Assembly: GCA_015661205.1 (NCBI GenBank)
Contig: JACVXV010000014.1
Span: 1 to 32,304, forward strand
Length of the DNA stretch: 32,304 bases
Direction of reading: 5' to 3'
Source of the DNA: Candidatus Brocadiaceae bacterium
GTDB taxonomy: Bacteria; Planctomycetota; Brocadiia; Brocadiales; Brocadiaceae
The notes beneath the pieces were generated by a model, which had not been told where the DNA came from, made no database searches, and saw only the letters and a list, made by a program, of their open reading frames with translations. Of the stretch, positions 7,182 through 14,634 are shown piece after piece (positions within the stretch are counted from its first letter, which is position 1; the number at the start of each line of letters is the position of its first letter). A program made the position numbers and the translations under genes.

Positions 7182-8612
7182 GTGGAGCAGTTTTCAAATA
7201 AAGACAAAACCCCTGAAAAGAATACCTTACCAAGCCAAAAGCCTGTAAAGCAGAAAAAAGGCTGGTGGCATTGGTTTAAAAACCTTTCGATAGAACCGCG
7301 CAAGATCGTTATTTGGGATGGCGATAAGGTAACGTTGCTCCCCGCTCCGCCAGAGGGTGAAGTTGCTGCGATTGCCGTTGGAAAACCCGCCGTTACCGTG
7401 GAGAAACCGGTAGTCGTTGCGCCAGTGGTGGTTCCAAAACCACCGGTAGTGCCGATTCCACCGGTTGTACCGCCAAAGCCGGTCGTTAAAGAAAAGGTTG
7501 TCGAGGTTCCGAAGCCGCCGGTAGCGCCGATTCCTCCGGTTGTACCGCCAAAGCCAGTCGTTAAAGAAAAGGTCGTGGCGGTTCCAACGCCGCCGGTAGC
7601 GCCGATTCCACCGATTGTACCGCCAAAGCCAGTTGTTGAAGAAAAGGTAGTGGCGGTTCCGAAGCCACCGGTTGCACCAATTCCTCCGGTAGCGCCGCCA
7701 ACCGTTCCGGTTGACCGGCTGAAGATCGGTTTGGAAAAGACACGCGGCCGTTTTTGGTCGCGACTAAAGGGCATTTTTTCCTTTAAAAAAAACATAGACA
7801 AATCGGTTCTCGAAGAACTTGAGGACATACTTATCGGCGCGGATATTGGGGTAAAGCCCGTCCAGAAATTATTACAGGAACTGAACACGGCCTGGGAATC
7901 TAAAGCGATAACGGAAACTACGCAGATTCAGGGTTTTATAAAAGCGAAGTTGAAGGAATATCTCCGCGCCTGGCAGACGGACGTTCAATATGCCCCGGTG
8001 CCACCCACCGTTATCATGGTTGTTGGAGTAAACGGGGCTGGGAAAACGACGTCGATTGCAAAACTTGCCCATCTTTTTATTAAGGAAGGCAAAAAAGTCA
8101 TGGTTGCTGCAAGTGACACCTTCAGGGCCGCCGCAGTTGAACAATTGGAGATTTGGTGTAAACGTATTGGTGCGGAAATCGTGAAGCATCATACGGGTTC
8201 CGACCCAGCGGCGGTTGCTTATGACGCCCTGGAAGCCAGTATCGCAAGGGGATACGACGTGCTGATCGTTGATACGGCCGGACGGTTGCACACCCACGAG
8301 AATCTGATGAACGAACTCGGTAAGATCAAACGGGTTATTGCAAAGAGATTACCTGGCGCGCCTCACGAGGTGTTGATGGTGCTTGATGCAACAACCGGCC
8401 AGAATGCCGTCTCTCAGGCAAAGATGTTTAAGCAGACGGTAGACATTTCGGGCATATTTTTGGCAAAATTGGACGGCACGGCAAAGGGCGGCATTGTGCT
8501 TGGTATGCGCAATGAGATCGATGTCCCGGTAAAATTCGTCGGTCTTGGCGAAAAACCAGAGGACATAGAACGCTTCGACCCCGACACCTTTGTAAACGCC
8601 TTGTTTGAGTAG
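7182..8612 (+). CDS. ftsY: Signal recognition particle receptor FtsY with proline-rich repeat linker
   Basis: 476 residues from a GTG start preceded by GAGGAG. It is the SRP receptor GTPase that docks ribosome-SRP complexes at the inner membrane. Residues ~1-60 are basic and aromatic (KQKKGWWHWFK), a likely membrane-contact segment. Residues ~84-176 are a Pro/Val-rich linker made of nearly four 25-residue units. The NG domain fills ~175-476: G1 GVNGAGKTT (282-290), DTFRAAAVEQLE, G3 DTAGRLHTHENL, G4-region AKLDGTAKGG (Ala replaces the usual Thr before KLD) and a C-terminal GLGEKPEDIERFDPDTF. The acidic A domain of E. coli FtsY is absent, replaced by the Pro-rich linker. It follows the nusB fusion by 14 bases. 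Confidence 0.96.
   Translation: MEQFSNKDKTPEKNTLPSQKPVKQKKGWWHWFKNLSIEPRKIVIWDGDKVTLLPAPPEGEVAAIAVGKPAVTVEKPVVVAPVVVPKPPVVPIPPVVPPKPVVKEKVVEVPKPPVAPIPPVVPPKPVVKEKVVAVPTPPVAPIPPIVPPKPVVEEKVVAVPKPPVAPIPPVAPPTVPVDRLKIGLEKTRGRFWSRLKGIFSFKKNIDKSVLEELEDILIGADIGVKPVQKLLQELNTAWESKAITETTQIQGFIKAKLKEYLRAWQTDVQYAPVPPTVIMVVGVNGAGKTTSIAKLAHLFIKEGKKVMVAASDTFRAAAVEQLEIWCKRIGAEIVKHHTGSDPAAVAYDALEASIARGYDVLIVDTAGRLHTHENLMNELGKIKRVIAKRLPGAPHEVLMVLDATTGQNAVSQAKMFKQTVDISGIFLAKLDGTAKGGIVLGMRNEIDVPVKFVGLGEKPEDIERFDPDTFVNALFE
7431..7708 (+). repeat. 75-bp in-frame tandem repeat inside ftsY
   Basis: Units begin at 7431, 7506, 7581 and 7656; the fourth is partial. Each encodes about VPKPPVAPIPPVVPPKPVV followed by a charged KEKVV segment. 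Copies are very similar at DNA level, suggesting recent expansion or ongoing homogenisation. Copy number may vary between strains. Confidence 0.9.
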
Positions 8613-8791
8613 AGACACGGTGCCCGTGTCCTTACGTATGAACACGAACAATCTGTCAAATGGGTTTATTTACTGGATAGAAAATTCAAAGTTAGGACTG
8701 AAAGGCTGACAGGATATAGCGGGGGGGGGTGTAGCCCCCTGTAAAGATAATAAAAGAATACAAGCCCCGAAGGGGCGACATGATTTACGCT

Positions 8792-8817
8792 CGTTTCCAA
8801 GCTGGAGCTTGGGAACG
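8792..8817. repeat. Interspersed repeat family A copy
   Basis: 26-base near-palindrome starting CGTTTCCAAGC and ending GCTTGGGAACG. The asymmetric centre reads TGGAGC, so this copy is in the opposite orientation to those at 3611, 3679 and 28699. Confidence 0.75.
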
Positions 8818-8827
8818 AAAAATAACA

Positions 8828-8903
8828 GTAGGGCGACCCTTTTATGGTTGCTGCAATCACAGGTGCATATTCAGAGAGCCGCAAGACTAAAGCCTTGCCC
8901 TAC
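8828..8903. repeat. Interspersed repeat family B, copy 3
   Basis: GTAGGGCGACC at the left and AAAGCCTTGCCCTAC at the right, as in the copy at 5152-5223, with a few internal insertions. It ends 26 bases before the SdhB-like gene. Confidence 0.8.
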
Positions 8904-8929
8904 TTGCACATTATTAATAGGGCGCTACT

Positions 8930-9652
8930 ATGGGAAAAGAAACGGTTATCTTCAACATCAGTCGTTTTGATCCGGACAAAGATAAAAAACCACACTTCCA
9001 AAAATTTGAAATCCCCTTTTTACGTAAAGATTTAACCGTACTTGAGGGGCTTAACTACATCCAGCAACGGCTCGACCATTCCCTCGCATACCGCTCCTCA
9101 TGCAGGGCGGCAATATGCGGCTCCTGCGCTATGTATATCAACGGGAAATACCGTTTGGCCTGCAATACCCTGGTCTCGAAACTTGGGCCCGGCGCCGTTA
9201 CCATCAGCCCCCTGGCAAACCTGAAGGTACATAAGGACCTTTTCGTAGACATGAAACCCTTTTGGGAAAAATATGAACAAATAAGGCCTTATTTAATTAC
9301 GGGCAAGCCGTTACCGGCAGAGGGAGAGCATCCCCAAAGCCAGGAAGAAAGGGCAAAACTCGACAAACTGATTGATTGCATCCTCTGTTCCTGCTGTCAT
9401 GTATCATGCCCCGTTACGGCATCCCATGTAAATTATCCGGGCCCCATGGCATTGCTTAATCTCGACAGGTTTCTGTCTGATTCAAGGGACGGTGCGCGTT
9501 CGGAGAGGCTGTCAATCGTAAACGATGAGCAGGGCGTATGGCGTTGCCACACGGTTTTTAATTGCCAGGAGGCGTGTCCCAAAGACCTAAATCCATCCGG
9601 CGCAATTGCGCGTATCAAGATGAAGATGGTGAAAGAAAAGGGTAATCCTTAA
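8930..9652 (+). CDS. sdhB: Succinate dehydrogenase/fumarate reductase iron-sulfur subunit
   Basis: 240 residues, normal for SdhB/FrdB. It carries the electron relay between the flavoprotein and the membrane quinone site. The N-terminal ferredoxin domain has 2Fe-2S ligands Cys58, Cys63, Cys66 and Cys78 (CRAAICGSC, then GKYRLAC). The C-terminal domain has CILCSCCHVSCP (Cys150, 153, 156, 160) and CHTVFNCQEACP (Cys206, 212, 216), for the 4Fe-4S and 3Fe-4S clusters. No flavoprotein or membrane-anchor gene lies in the window, so the complex must be encoded apart, or its partners lie elsewhere. The LOG-family gene follows by 14 bases. Succinate against fumarate direction cannot be told from this subunit. 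Confidence 0.93.
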   Translation: MGKETVIFNISRFDPDKDKKPHFQKFEIPFLRKDLTVLEGLNYIQQRLDHSLAYRSSCRAAICGSCAMYINGKYRLACNTLVSKLGPGAVTISPLANLKVHKDLFVDMKPFWEKYEQIRPYLITGKPLPAEGEHPQSQEERAKLDKLIDCILCSCCHVSCPVTASHVNYPGPMALLNLDRFLSDSRDGARSERLSIVNDEQGVWRCHTVFNCQEACPKDLNPSGAIARIKMKMVKEKGNP

Positions 9653-9666
9653 TTACAACGACAATA

Positions 9667-10242
9667 ATGGAAATCACTAAACTCACCAATCGCGTATGTG
9701 TATTTTGTGGCGCCAGCTCAGGCGGGCGGCCCATTTACACAAAGGTTGCACAGCAATTGGGCAAGGCAATCGTTTCACACAACATGGGACTCGTCTTCGG
9801 CGGCGGCAGCGTCGGATTAATGGGGGTTATTGCAGACGCTGTTTTAAAAGAAAAAGGAGAAGTTATAGGCGTAATCCCTCATGCCCTTTCCTCCAATGAA
9901 ATTGCCCATCAAGACTTAACCGAACTAAGGTTTGTTTCCGGTATGCACGAGCGAAAGGCGATGATGGCAGAGCTATCAGACCTCTTCATTGCCATGCCTG
10001 GCGGCTATGGAACCCTTGACGAATTCTTTGAAATCCTTACCTGGTCGCAACTGGGATTGCACTCAAAGCCCATCGGATTACTCAACGTTGACGGTTATTT
10101 TGACTTGTTGCTGGCATTTATTAACCATGTCTTGCAGGAGGGCTTCATACAGCCAAAGCATCATCAACTCCTGGTCATCTCCTCTGATCCCGAAACACTT
10201 CTTTCCGAACTTATTAATCGCAGGGATTTGCTGGAAAAGTAG
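9667..10242 (+). CDS. LOG family protein (nucleotide 5'-monophosphate phosphoribohydrolase type)
   Basis: 191 residues, a Rossmann-like single domain. It has the N-terminal VCVFCGASSG phosphate-binding loop, a FGGGSVGLMG glycine-rich stretch, an MHERKAMM segment with the conserved Arg, and PGGYGTLDEFFE (111-122), the hallmark PGGxGTxxE motif of the LOG (lonely guy) family. Characterised members cleave cytokinin ribotides or other nucleoside monophosphates to free base and ribose 5-phosphate; the bacterial role is often nucleotide salvage or clean-up. Its closeness to the SdhB gene (14 bases) suggests co-transcription without an evident shared pathway. Confidence 0.92.
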   Translation: MEITKLTNRVCVFCGASSGGRPIYTKVAQQLGKAIVSHNMGLVFGGGSVGLMGVIADAVLKEKGEVIGVIPHALSSNEIAHQDLTELRFVSGMHERKAMMAELSDLFIAMPGGYGTLDEFFEILTWSQLGLHSKPIGLLNVDGYFDLLLAFINHVLQEGFIQPKHHQLLVISSDPETLLSELINRRDLLEK

Positions 10243-10401
10243 TTTTATACGAAAGGTGACAAGTTAATGCAACGCAAGAACTGGGGTTCCCATTCAGGCG
10301 TCGTTGTTGACAATTGCTACGATCATGGTTCCGGTACGGTCAAAAGTTCCTTCTCCTTCCTCCTTGTATTTTTTTTTGAGCGGCATTCCCCTAAAGAATC
10401 T
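10243..10401 (+). pseudogene. Remnant of a zinc-ribbon (zf-TFIIB-like) protein gene
   Basis: In the frame starting at the ATG at 10267 the sequence reads MQRKNWGSHSGVVVDNCYDH, then G. This matches the second half of the CxxC...VVVDxCxxHG zinc-ribbon pattern of zf-TFIIB proteins. Instead of the expected GxWFD continuation it runs into unrelated serine/phenylalanine-rich sequence and stops near 10401. The N-terminal CxxC half is missing, cut off by the LOG gene stop. Likely a gene scrap with no function. Recognition is from memory of the motif, so moderate confidence only. Confidence 0.4.
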
Positions 10402-10633
10402 TAACCAGTGTGGCGACAACACTGATAGCAATCACTATCATGCCGCCCAGTCGGAGAATAAGTTTATTTTCAAGTTCTTTGAGACGTTCGTCAAGATATT
10501 GTCGGGTAACTAGTTGTTCTTCTACTAATTGAGCAATGATATTGGTTTGTGTCTCGGCTTGCTCCTCTGTAAAACCAACGGCTTTGAGCTTTTTAACGTT
10601 TTCATGGGTATCGAAAGATATGGCATGATGCAT
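10391..10633 (-). CDS. Small coiled-coil protein with C-terminal membrane anchor (DUF1640/CCDC90-like)
   Basis: 80 residues. The N-terminal part (FDTHENVKKLKAVGFTEEQA) resembles the conserved start of DUF1640/CCDC90 proteins. A charged heptad region follows (about 30-57, ERLKELENKL) and then one hydrophobic segment (about 60-78, GGMIVIAISVVATLVKIL) ending at the C terminus. AAGGAAA precedes the ATG at a suitable distance on the minus strand. It probably forms helical oligomers tethered to the membrane; bacterial function unknown. It is short but compositionally clean and in one frame, so likely real. Confidence 0.75.
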   Translation of the reverse strand: MHHAISFDTHENVKKLKAVGFTEEQAETQTNIIAQLVEEQLVTRQYLDERLKELENKLILRLGGMIVIAISVVATLVKIL

Positions 10634-10727
10634 AATGGGTTTTCCTTATTTTGTTTTAGACTACAAGCAAAGTTTCACAAGTGTAACATTTTTCCTGAGT
10701 AATCAAACAACAATTTGGGGTTACGAG

Positions 10728-10755
10728 GTAGGGGCGAACGATCGTTCGCCCCTAC
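10728..10755. repeat. Perfect 28-base palindrome
   Basis: GTAGGGGCGAACGA at 10728-10741 is followed without a loop by its exact reverse complement at 10742-10755. It lies 30 bases beyond the stop of the minus-strand gene at 10785 and could act as a terminator hairpin for it, but there is no T-run. It resembles widespread GTAGGGGCGAAC-type intergenic repeats. Confidence 0.85.
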
Positions 10756-10784
10756 TATGGTACAACTATAACGGTTGTGCAGCG

Positions 10785-11878
10785 CTACTTCTTTTTCTTT
10801 ATCAGCTTGATCTTAAGATTCTTCTTTACTTCGTCTTTTTTCAGTTTTACCTTTTGAGTTGACGGCTTGTATCCATTTTTCATGGCGGTAATGTAGTAGG
10901 TATCCGCTTCTAAACCTGAAAAGCTAAAAGACCCGTTATCTTTCGACTCGGTAGTCGAAGTGAATTCTGTTTTTACGCCTTTGATACTTACTTCTGCGGA
11001 GGGAATCGGCTTATTTGCTGTACTTACGACAAGGCCTGATATCTTACCCTTAGCATCCGGCTTTTCCGCAAAAGAAAACAAGCCCGATGCAGTGCCGGCC
11101 ATAATATCGTCAAATTCCAACACGTTGACGTCCTCATGGGTGCTGCTGCAAGAGGTGCTGAATACCGCCCAGCTTGTCCCGCCGTCCGTAGTTTCGTAAA
11201 TGCAATTACCTACGGCTGCATAAGCGGTATCCGCGTTGTTCGGGTCAAGAGAAACTGCCGTGAAATTGGTGTTTGTAGATAGAGGGTGGTTACAGGGCCG
11301 GACCGGGTGACGGCAAAAAACGTATTACTATCGTATACTGAAATTGAGGTAACTTCGGCGCCGAAGCTATAGAGAAGGTCAAAAGAATCGGAAACCCCAC
11401 CGGTAGACCGGTAAACCTTTCCATCGAAAGTTCCAACGTACATGCCGGAACTGTGCCCAAGTAAGAGGTGAGGACCCATAATGGAGAAGATGCTTGACCA
11501 GCTTCCCAATGAGCCGCCGCTGTCGCTTCCATAGAGCATAACGATACCCGTTGTATCTGATATGACCGCATACACGTCGTTTTCATAGCCGGACGCAAGA
11601 TTCATTTCTATCTGTGAGGCCTTTCCTACAACGGCGGGATAGGTTACTGCCTGCCAAGAAGTGGCGCCGGACGTCCATTGGTAGACGCCTTTGATGCTGT
11701 CAGCGGCAATGAGTATCTCGGATGAACCGCCGTTGTTGTATGCGGCGATGTCACTCACCTGTGCGCCGTACACCCCCATATTGACCTTTTGGAGAGACGG
11801 GTACGCCTCATTTTGCAAAAAGAACGCCTGTAAAACAAAGAAAACAGCTACTCCTAAAAAACCTAACTTAAACTTCAT
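10785..11878 (-). pseudogene. Secreted beta-propeller-like protein with C-terminal carboxypeptidase-regulatory-like domain, frameshifted
   Basis: Two minus-strand frames join into one protein. The first (from ATG 11878, AGGAGG ribosome binding site) has a signal peptide (MKFKLGFLGVAVFFVLQAFF) and propeller-like repeats with YQWTSGATSWQAV and VYRSTGG blades. At about 11283-11290 the frame must change by one base: the second frame continues naturally with STNTNFTAVSLDPNNADTAY and YETTDGGTSWAVF, another blade. It ends in a carboxypeptidase-regulatory-like (beta-sandwich) domain: GKISGLVVSTANKPIPSAEV ... GSFSFSGLEADTYYITA, with a Lys-rich tail. One missing base explains the break, so it is either a recent pseudogene or a sequencing error. 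No catalytic residues were recognised; probably an extracytoplasmic structural or binding protein. Confidence 0.7.
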
Positions 11879-12062
11879 AGTACTTTCCTCCTAAAAAAAT
11901 AGTGATGACGTTCCCTGGTATTAAAGATTACGGCAAAATTGCATTTTAATAAAACCATCCTTTCCTTAAAAAGACCCGAACAACAAGAAATATGTTTCAT
12001 AAAATGGATTACTTTTAATAGAGTAATTAAACGTCATTATAACATTTTTTTCCAACAGGGTC

Positions 12063-12078
12063 TGTGACGTATGTCACA
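12063..12078. promoter_or_regulatory. CRP/FNR-family operator
   Basis: TGTGA-N6-TCACA, an exact match to the E. coli CRP core half-sites (TGTGACGTATGTCACA). It lies 185 bases upstream of the minus-strand start and 244 upstream of queD. Which CRP/FNR regulator binds, and for which gene, is unknown. Confidence 0.5.
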
Positions 12079-12199
12079 ATATATCAATTTTCTCTTGTGA
12101 AATAAAGTGCTTCTGATTAAAAACATCCGGAAAAATCTTTATAGCATTAACTGGATTCCCTATGAGTGGTTAAGCCCGCTGGAAGCGGTTAGAAATGCC

Positions 12200-12228
12200 T
12201 TGACTTTTATTTTTGATGGTGTTAAGAT
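12200..12228 (+). promoter_or_regulatory. Sigma70-type promoter for queD
   Basis: TTGACT at 12200-12205, a 17-base spacer and TAAGAT at 12223-12228. The expected start near 12235 would give a leader of roughly 87 bases before queD. Confidence 0.4.
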
Positions 12229-12321
12229 TTTCCGTGAAAAGAGTTTCATTTGCCGGATTTTGCTCTGAACGATACAACCCTCAGAGGCTTGAAAAACGGG
12301 TTATTTTTTGGAAAGTAATAC

Positions 12322-12687
12322 ATGTTTGAACTTATTGTTGAAACTGATTTTGCCGCGGCGCACAACCTGCGGGAATACCAAGGACAGTGCGAGAGGCTTC
12401 ATGGGCATAACTGGAAGGTTCAGGTTGTCCTTGCGTCAGGGAAATTGGATTCGTTGGGCATGGTGATGGATTTCAGAGACGCAAAGAAAATTATTGGGGA
12501 AATACTACATAAGTTCGACCACTCCTACCTTAATGAAACAGCAGATTTCAAAATACTCAATCCTACGACGGAAAACCTCTCCAAAGTGCTCTACCACGAT
12601 CTCGTGCGCGCCTTGCCCGCCGGAATAAAGGTCTCCAGGGTTACTACCTGGGAATCAGAACGTTGCGGCGCTACGTATTTTGAATAA
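12322..12687 (+). CDS. queD: 6-carboxytetrahydropterin synthase (QueD/PTPS family)
   Basis: 121 residues, typical of QueD. The enzyme converts dihydroneopterin triphosphate to 6-carboxytetrahydropterin, the second step of the 7-deazaguanine (queuosine/archaeosine) pathway. The zinc ligands His14 (FAAAHNL), His27 and His29 (CERLHGH) are present, with catalytic Cys23 in the CxxxHGH motif typical of QueD. FDHSYLN, NPTTENLS and WES near the C terminus are also family motifs. No queC, queE or queF lies in the window. The next gene begins 30 bases downstream and may be co-transcribed, although the two are metabolically unrelated. Confidence 0.93.
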   Translation: MFELIVETDFAAAHNLREYQGQCERLHGHNWKVQVVLASGKLDSLGMVMDFRDAKKIIGEILHKFDHSYLNETADFKILNPTTENLSKVLYHDLVRALPAGIKVSRVTTWESERCGATYFE

Positions 12688-12717
12688 CAGTTCTTTTACC
12701 GTTACCGGGAAATAATA

Positions 12718-14004
12718 ATGGCAATATTGCAAGTGGCTCTTGATTTTGTTGATCTTCACAGGGCCGTAAAGGTTGCCCGTGAGGCCGTTGAAGGGGGCGC
12801 CGGATGGATTGAAATCGGCACTCCGCTTATTAAGAGCGAGGGTATGAACGCGGTGCGCCACTTCAGGAGTTTATTCCCCGGCGTAACGTTGGTTGCCGAC
12901 ATGAAGACCATGGACGCCGGCCGCACCGAAATGGAAATTGCAGCCAAGGCAGGGGCAAATATTGCCGTTGTCATGGGAAATGCCCCTGATTCAACGATTA
13001 AAGAATGTATACAGGCAGGGAAGAATTACGGTATTAAAATCTGTGTAGATTTTTTGAACGATAGTACGGTTGAAGACCGTGTTTGTGACGTGGAAAAATG
13101 GGGGGCGGATTATGTGGCCGTTCATACGGCCATAGACGACCAGATGCACGGAAGTACTCCCTTTGACACGCTGCGCAGCATCAGCAGTCGGGTGAAAATC
13201 CCCATTGCGGTAGCAGGCGGCATAAATTCTGAAAATGCGGTAGACGCCGTGAATAACGGGGCAAGCATTGTCATTGTCGGCGGCTACATTACTAAAGCTG
13301 CGGATGCAAAGGCTGCGGCGGCGAGCATCAAAAAGGCCATCGAAGAAAACCGGAGGATTGCCACGACCCTGTTTACCCGTGTAAGCAGGGAAGGCATCAG
13401 GGACGCGTTGTTCAGGCTTTCTACAGCAAATATCTCAGATGGTGGTCACCGGGCGGAAGGCATTACGGAGATGCGCCGGATATGTCCTGACGTCAAATTA
13501 GTGGGAATTGCGGTTACCGTTCGGACTTATCCAGGAGATTGGGCAAAACCGGTAGAGGCCATAGACATTGCACAGGAAGGCGACGTAATCGTGATTGACG
13601 CCGGTGGGGTTGGGCCTGCCGTGTGGGGAGAGCTAGCTACCTGCAGCGCATTGCAAAAGAAAATTGCCGGTGTGGTAATAAACGGGGCAATACGGGACGT
13701 TGCCGATATCAGGAAGTTGCAGTTCCCTGCCTTTGCGAAGTTGGTGACTCCGATGGCGGGTGAGCCGAAGGGGTTTGGGGAGATTAATGTGCCGATTTCT
13801 ATTGCCGGGATTGAAATCAATCCCGGTGATTGGATTATAGGCGACGAGGATGGACTGATGGTGATATCCTCCCGCGAGGCTGAGGTACGGGTAAATTATG
13901 GCATGGACTGCCTGGAAAAGGAAAACAGGATTAGGCAGGAAATAGTATCTGAAAAAAGTTCTTTAGGAAAAGTCTTAGATGTGTTAAGATGGGAGAAGGC
14001 ATAA
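12718..14004 (+). CDS. 3-hexulose-6-phosphate synthase / RraA-like fusion
   Basis: 428 residues, two domains. Residues ~1-212 form a TIM barrel of the OMP decarboxylase/HPS family with the DxKxxD motif DMKTMD (61-66), EIGTPLI near the N terminus, and phosphate-binding AVAGGIN and IVIVGGYIT loops; HPS condenses formaldehyde with ribulose 5-phosphate, or runs backwards to supply pentose phosphates. Residues ~222-410 are an RraA-like domain with NISDGGHR, GDVIVIDAGG and GAIRDVADI, the last being the substrate/metal-binding signature of RraA-type aldolases. Such HPS-RraA fusions occur in archaea and some bacteria. No 6-phospho-3-hexuloisomerase lies nearby. A role in reverse ribulose-monophosphate flux for pentose supply is plausible but unproven. 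Confidence 0.88.
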   Translation: MAILQVALDFVDLHRAVKVAREAVEGGAGWIEIGTPLIKSEGMNAVRHFRSLFPGVTLVADMKTMDAGRTEMEIAAKAGANIAVVMGNAPDSTIKECIQAGKNYGIKICVDFLNDSTVEDRVCDVEKWGADYVAVHTAIDDQMHGSTPFDTLRSISSRVKIPIAVAGGINSENAVDAVNNGASIVIVGGYITKAADAKAAAASIKKAIEENRRIATTLFTRVSREGIRDALFRLSTANISDGGHRAEGITEMRRICPDVKLVGIAVTVRTYPGDWAKPVEAIDIAQEGDVIVIDAGGVGPAVWGELATCSALQKKIAGVVINGAIRDVADIRKLQFPAFAKLVTPMAGEPKGFGEINVPISIAGIEINPGDWIIGDEDGLMVISSREAEVRVNYGMDCLEKENRIRQEIVSEKSSLGKVLDVLRWEKA

Positions 14005-14023
14005 AGCTGTTTAGGTAGATAGG

Positions 14024-14081
14024 CTGAAGACTGAAGGTTAAAGGCTTCGGTTAGGTAAGGTCCTCAACCTTCAGTCTTCAG
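14024..14081. repeat. Inverted repeat, 16-bp arms
   Basis: CTGAAGACTGAAGGTT (14024-14039) and its exact complement (14066-14081), with a 26-base loop. It sits between the HPS-RraA gene and mcsA. It may attenuate read-through, but lacks a T-run; it resembles common palindromic intergenic repeats. Confidence 0.7.
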
Positions 14082-14133
14082 TCTAAACATCTCTCAAGAA
14101 GTTTCGCCGGTTTGTTTGTAAGGATAACAGAGA

Positions 14134-14634
14134 ATGAAATGCGAATCATGCAACAAAAAACACGCTACGGTACACTTGACGGAAATAACGGGTGCGGTAA
14201 AAAAAGAGCGGCACCTGTGTGAAGATTGCGCCCAGAACGTCAATACCCATCTTGCGAAGATGCCTTCGCCAACCGAGATTCTGGCCAGCCTTATTAATCA
14301 GGTGGCGCCGGAAGTCAGTGAGATGTCAAAAATCGTTTGTCCCGTTTGTGGATTGACCTATTTGGAATTTCGGTCCCACGGACGATTGGGTTGCCCGATG
14401 GACTACACCATCTTTAGGAAAGGTCTGACTCCACTGCTGGAAAAGATGCATGGCGGCACGCAGCACGTAGGAAAGGTGCCTTCCAGGGCCGGAAGGGAAA
14501 TGATCAAGAAGAACGAACTCATGCTTTTGAGAAGTGAGCTAAACAAGGCGGTTGAAAAAGAAGATTATGAGAAGGCCGTTGAATTGAGAGACAAGATTTA
14601 CGAACTTTCGGGTGACGATAATGGTGAAAATTAG
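14134..14634 (+). CDS. mcsA: McsA, zinc-finger activator of the protein-arginine kinase
   Basis: 166 residues. Two zinc-binding regions are visible: CESCNKK...HLCEDCA at residues 3-33 and CPVCGLTYLEF...GRLGCPMDY at about 70-90. A UVR motif sits at the C terminus (about 125-160, LNKAVEKEDYEKAVELRDKI). In Bacillus, McsA activates McsB and, through such motifs, contacts ClpC. The mcsA-mcsB-clpC order is kept here, but CtsR, normally the first gene of the Firmicute operon, is absent from the window. The stop overlaps the start of mcsB by 14 bases. Confidence 0.95.
   Translation: MKCESCNKKHATVHLTEITGAVKKERHLCEDCAQNVNTHLAKMPSPTEILASLINQVAPEVSEMSKIVCPVCGLTYLEFRSHGRLGCPMDYTIFRKGLTPLLEKMHGGTQHVGKVPSRAGREMIKKNELMLLRSELNKAVEKEDYEKAVELRDKIYELSGDDNGEN

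Larger units (their letters stand above)
8613..8929. other. 317-base intergenic region with repeats
   Basis: A short GACACGG/CCGTGTC hairpin (about 8615-8631) follows ftsY. Then come hairpins of the 20-98 family (about 8731-8780, including AGCCCCGAAGGGGCG), a family A palindrome at 8792-8817 and family B copy 3 at 8828-8903. No gene is visible. A weak AGGGCG-type sequence precedes the next start. Confidence 0.7.
11879..12321. other. 443-base divergent intergenic region
   Basis: It lies between the minus-strand propeller gene and queD. It holds a CRP/FNR-type palindrome (12063-12078) and a good sigma70-like promoter (12200-12228) directed at queD. No other gene or known riboswitch was recognised; the bases just upstream of queD do not match the preQ1 class I consensus. 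Confidence 0.6.

Noticed and set aside
7145-7888. Long minus-strand frame with Gly/Thr-rich repeats antisense to ftsY
   Set aside because: It is the complement of the proline-rich tandem repeats in ftsY, so the open frame is a by-product of composition; it has no ribosome binding site or family likeness.
11284-11290. Programmed frameshift in the propeller gene
   Set aside because: No X-XXY-YYZ slippery heptamer or downstream hairpin was seen at the junction, so a mutation or sequencing error is simpler.
12280-12321. Possible preQ1 riboswitch ahead of queD
   Set aside because: There is a short AACCC/GGGTT pairing and an A-rich stretch, but the class I consensus is not matched and queD is not always under preQ1 control.
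14024-14081. Terminator between the HPS-RraA gene and mcsA
   Set aside because: The stem is strong but the loop is 26 bases and no T-run follows on the plus strand; listed as an inverted repeat only.
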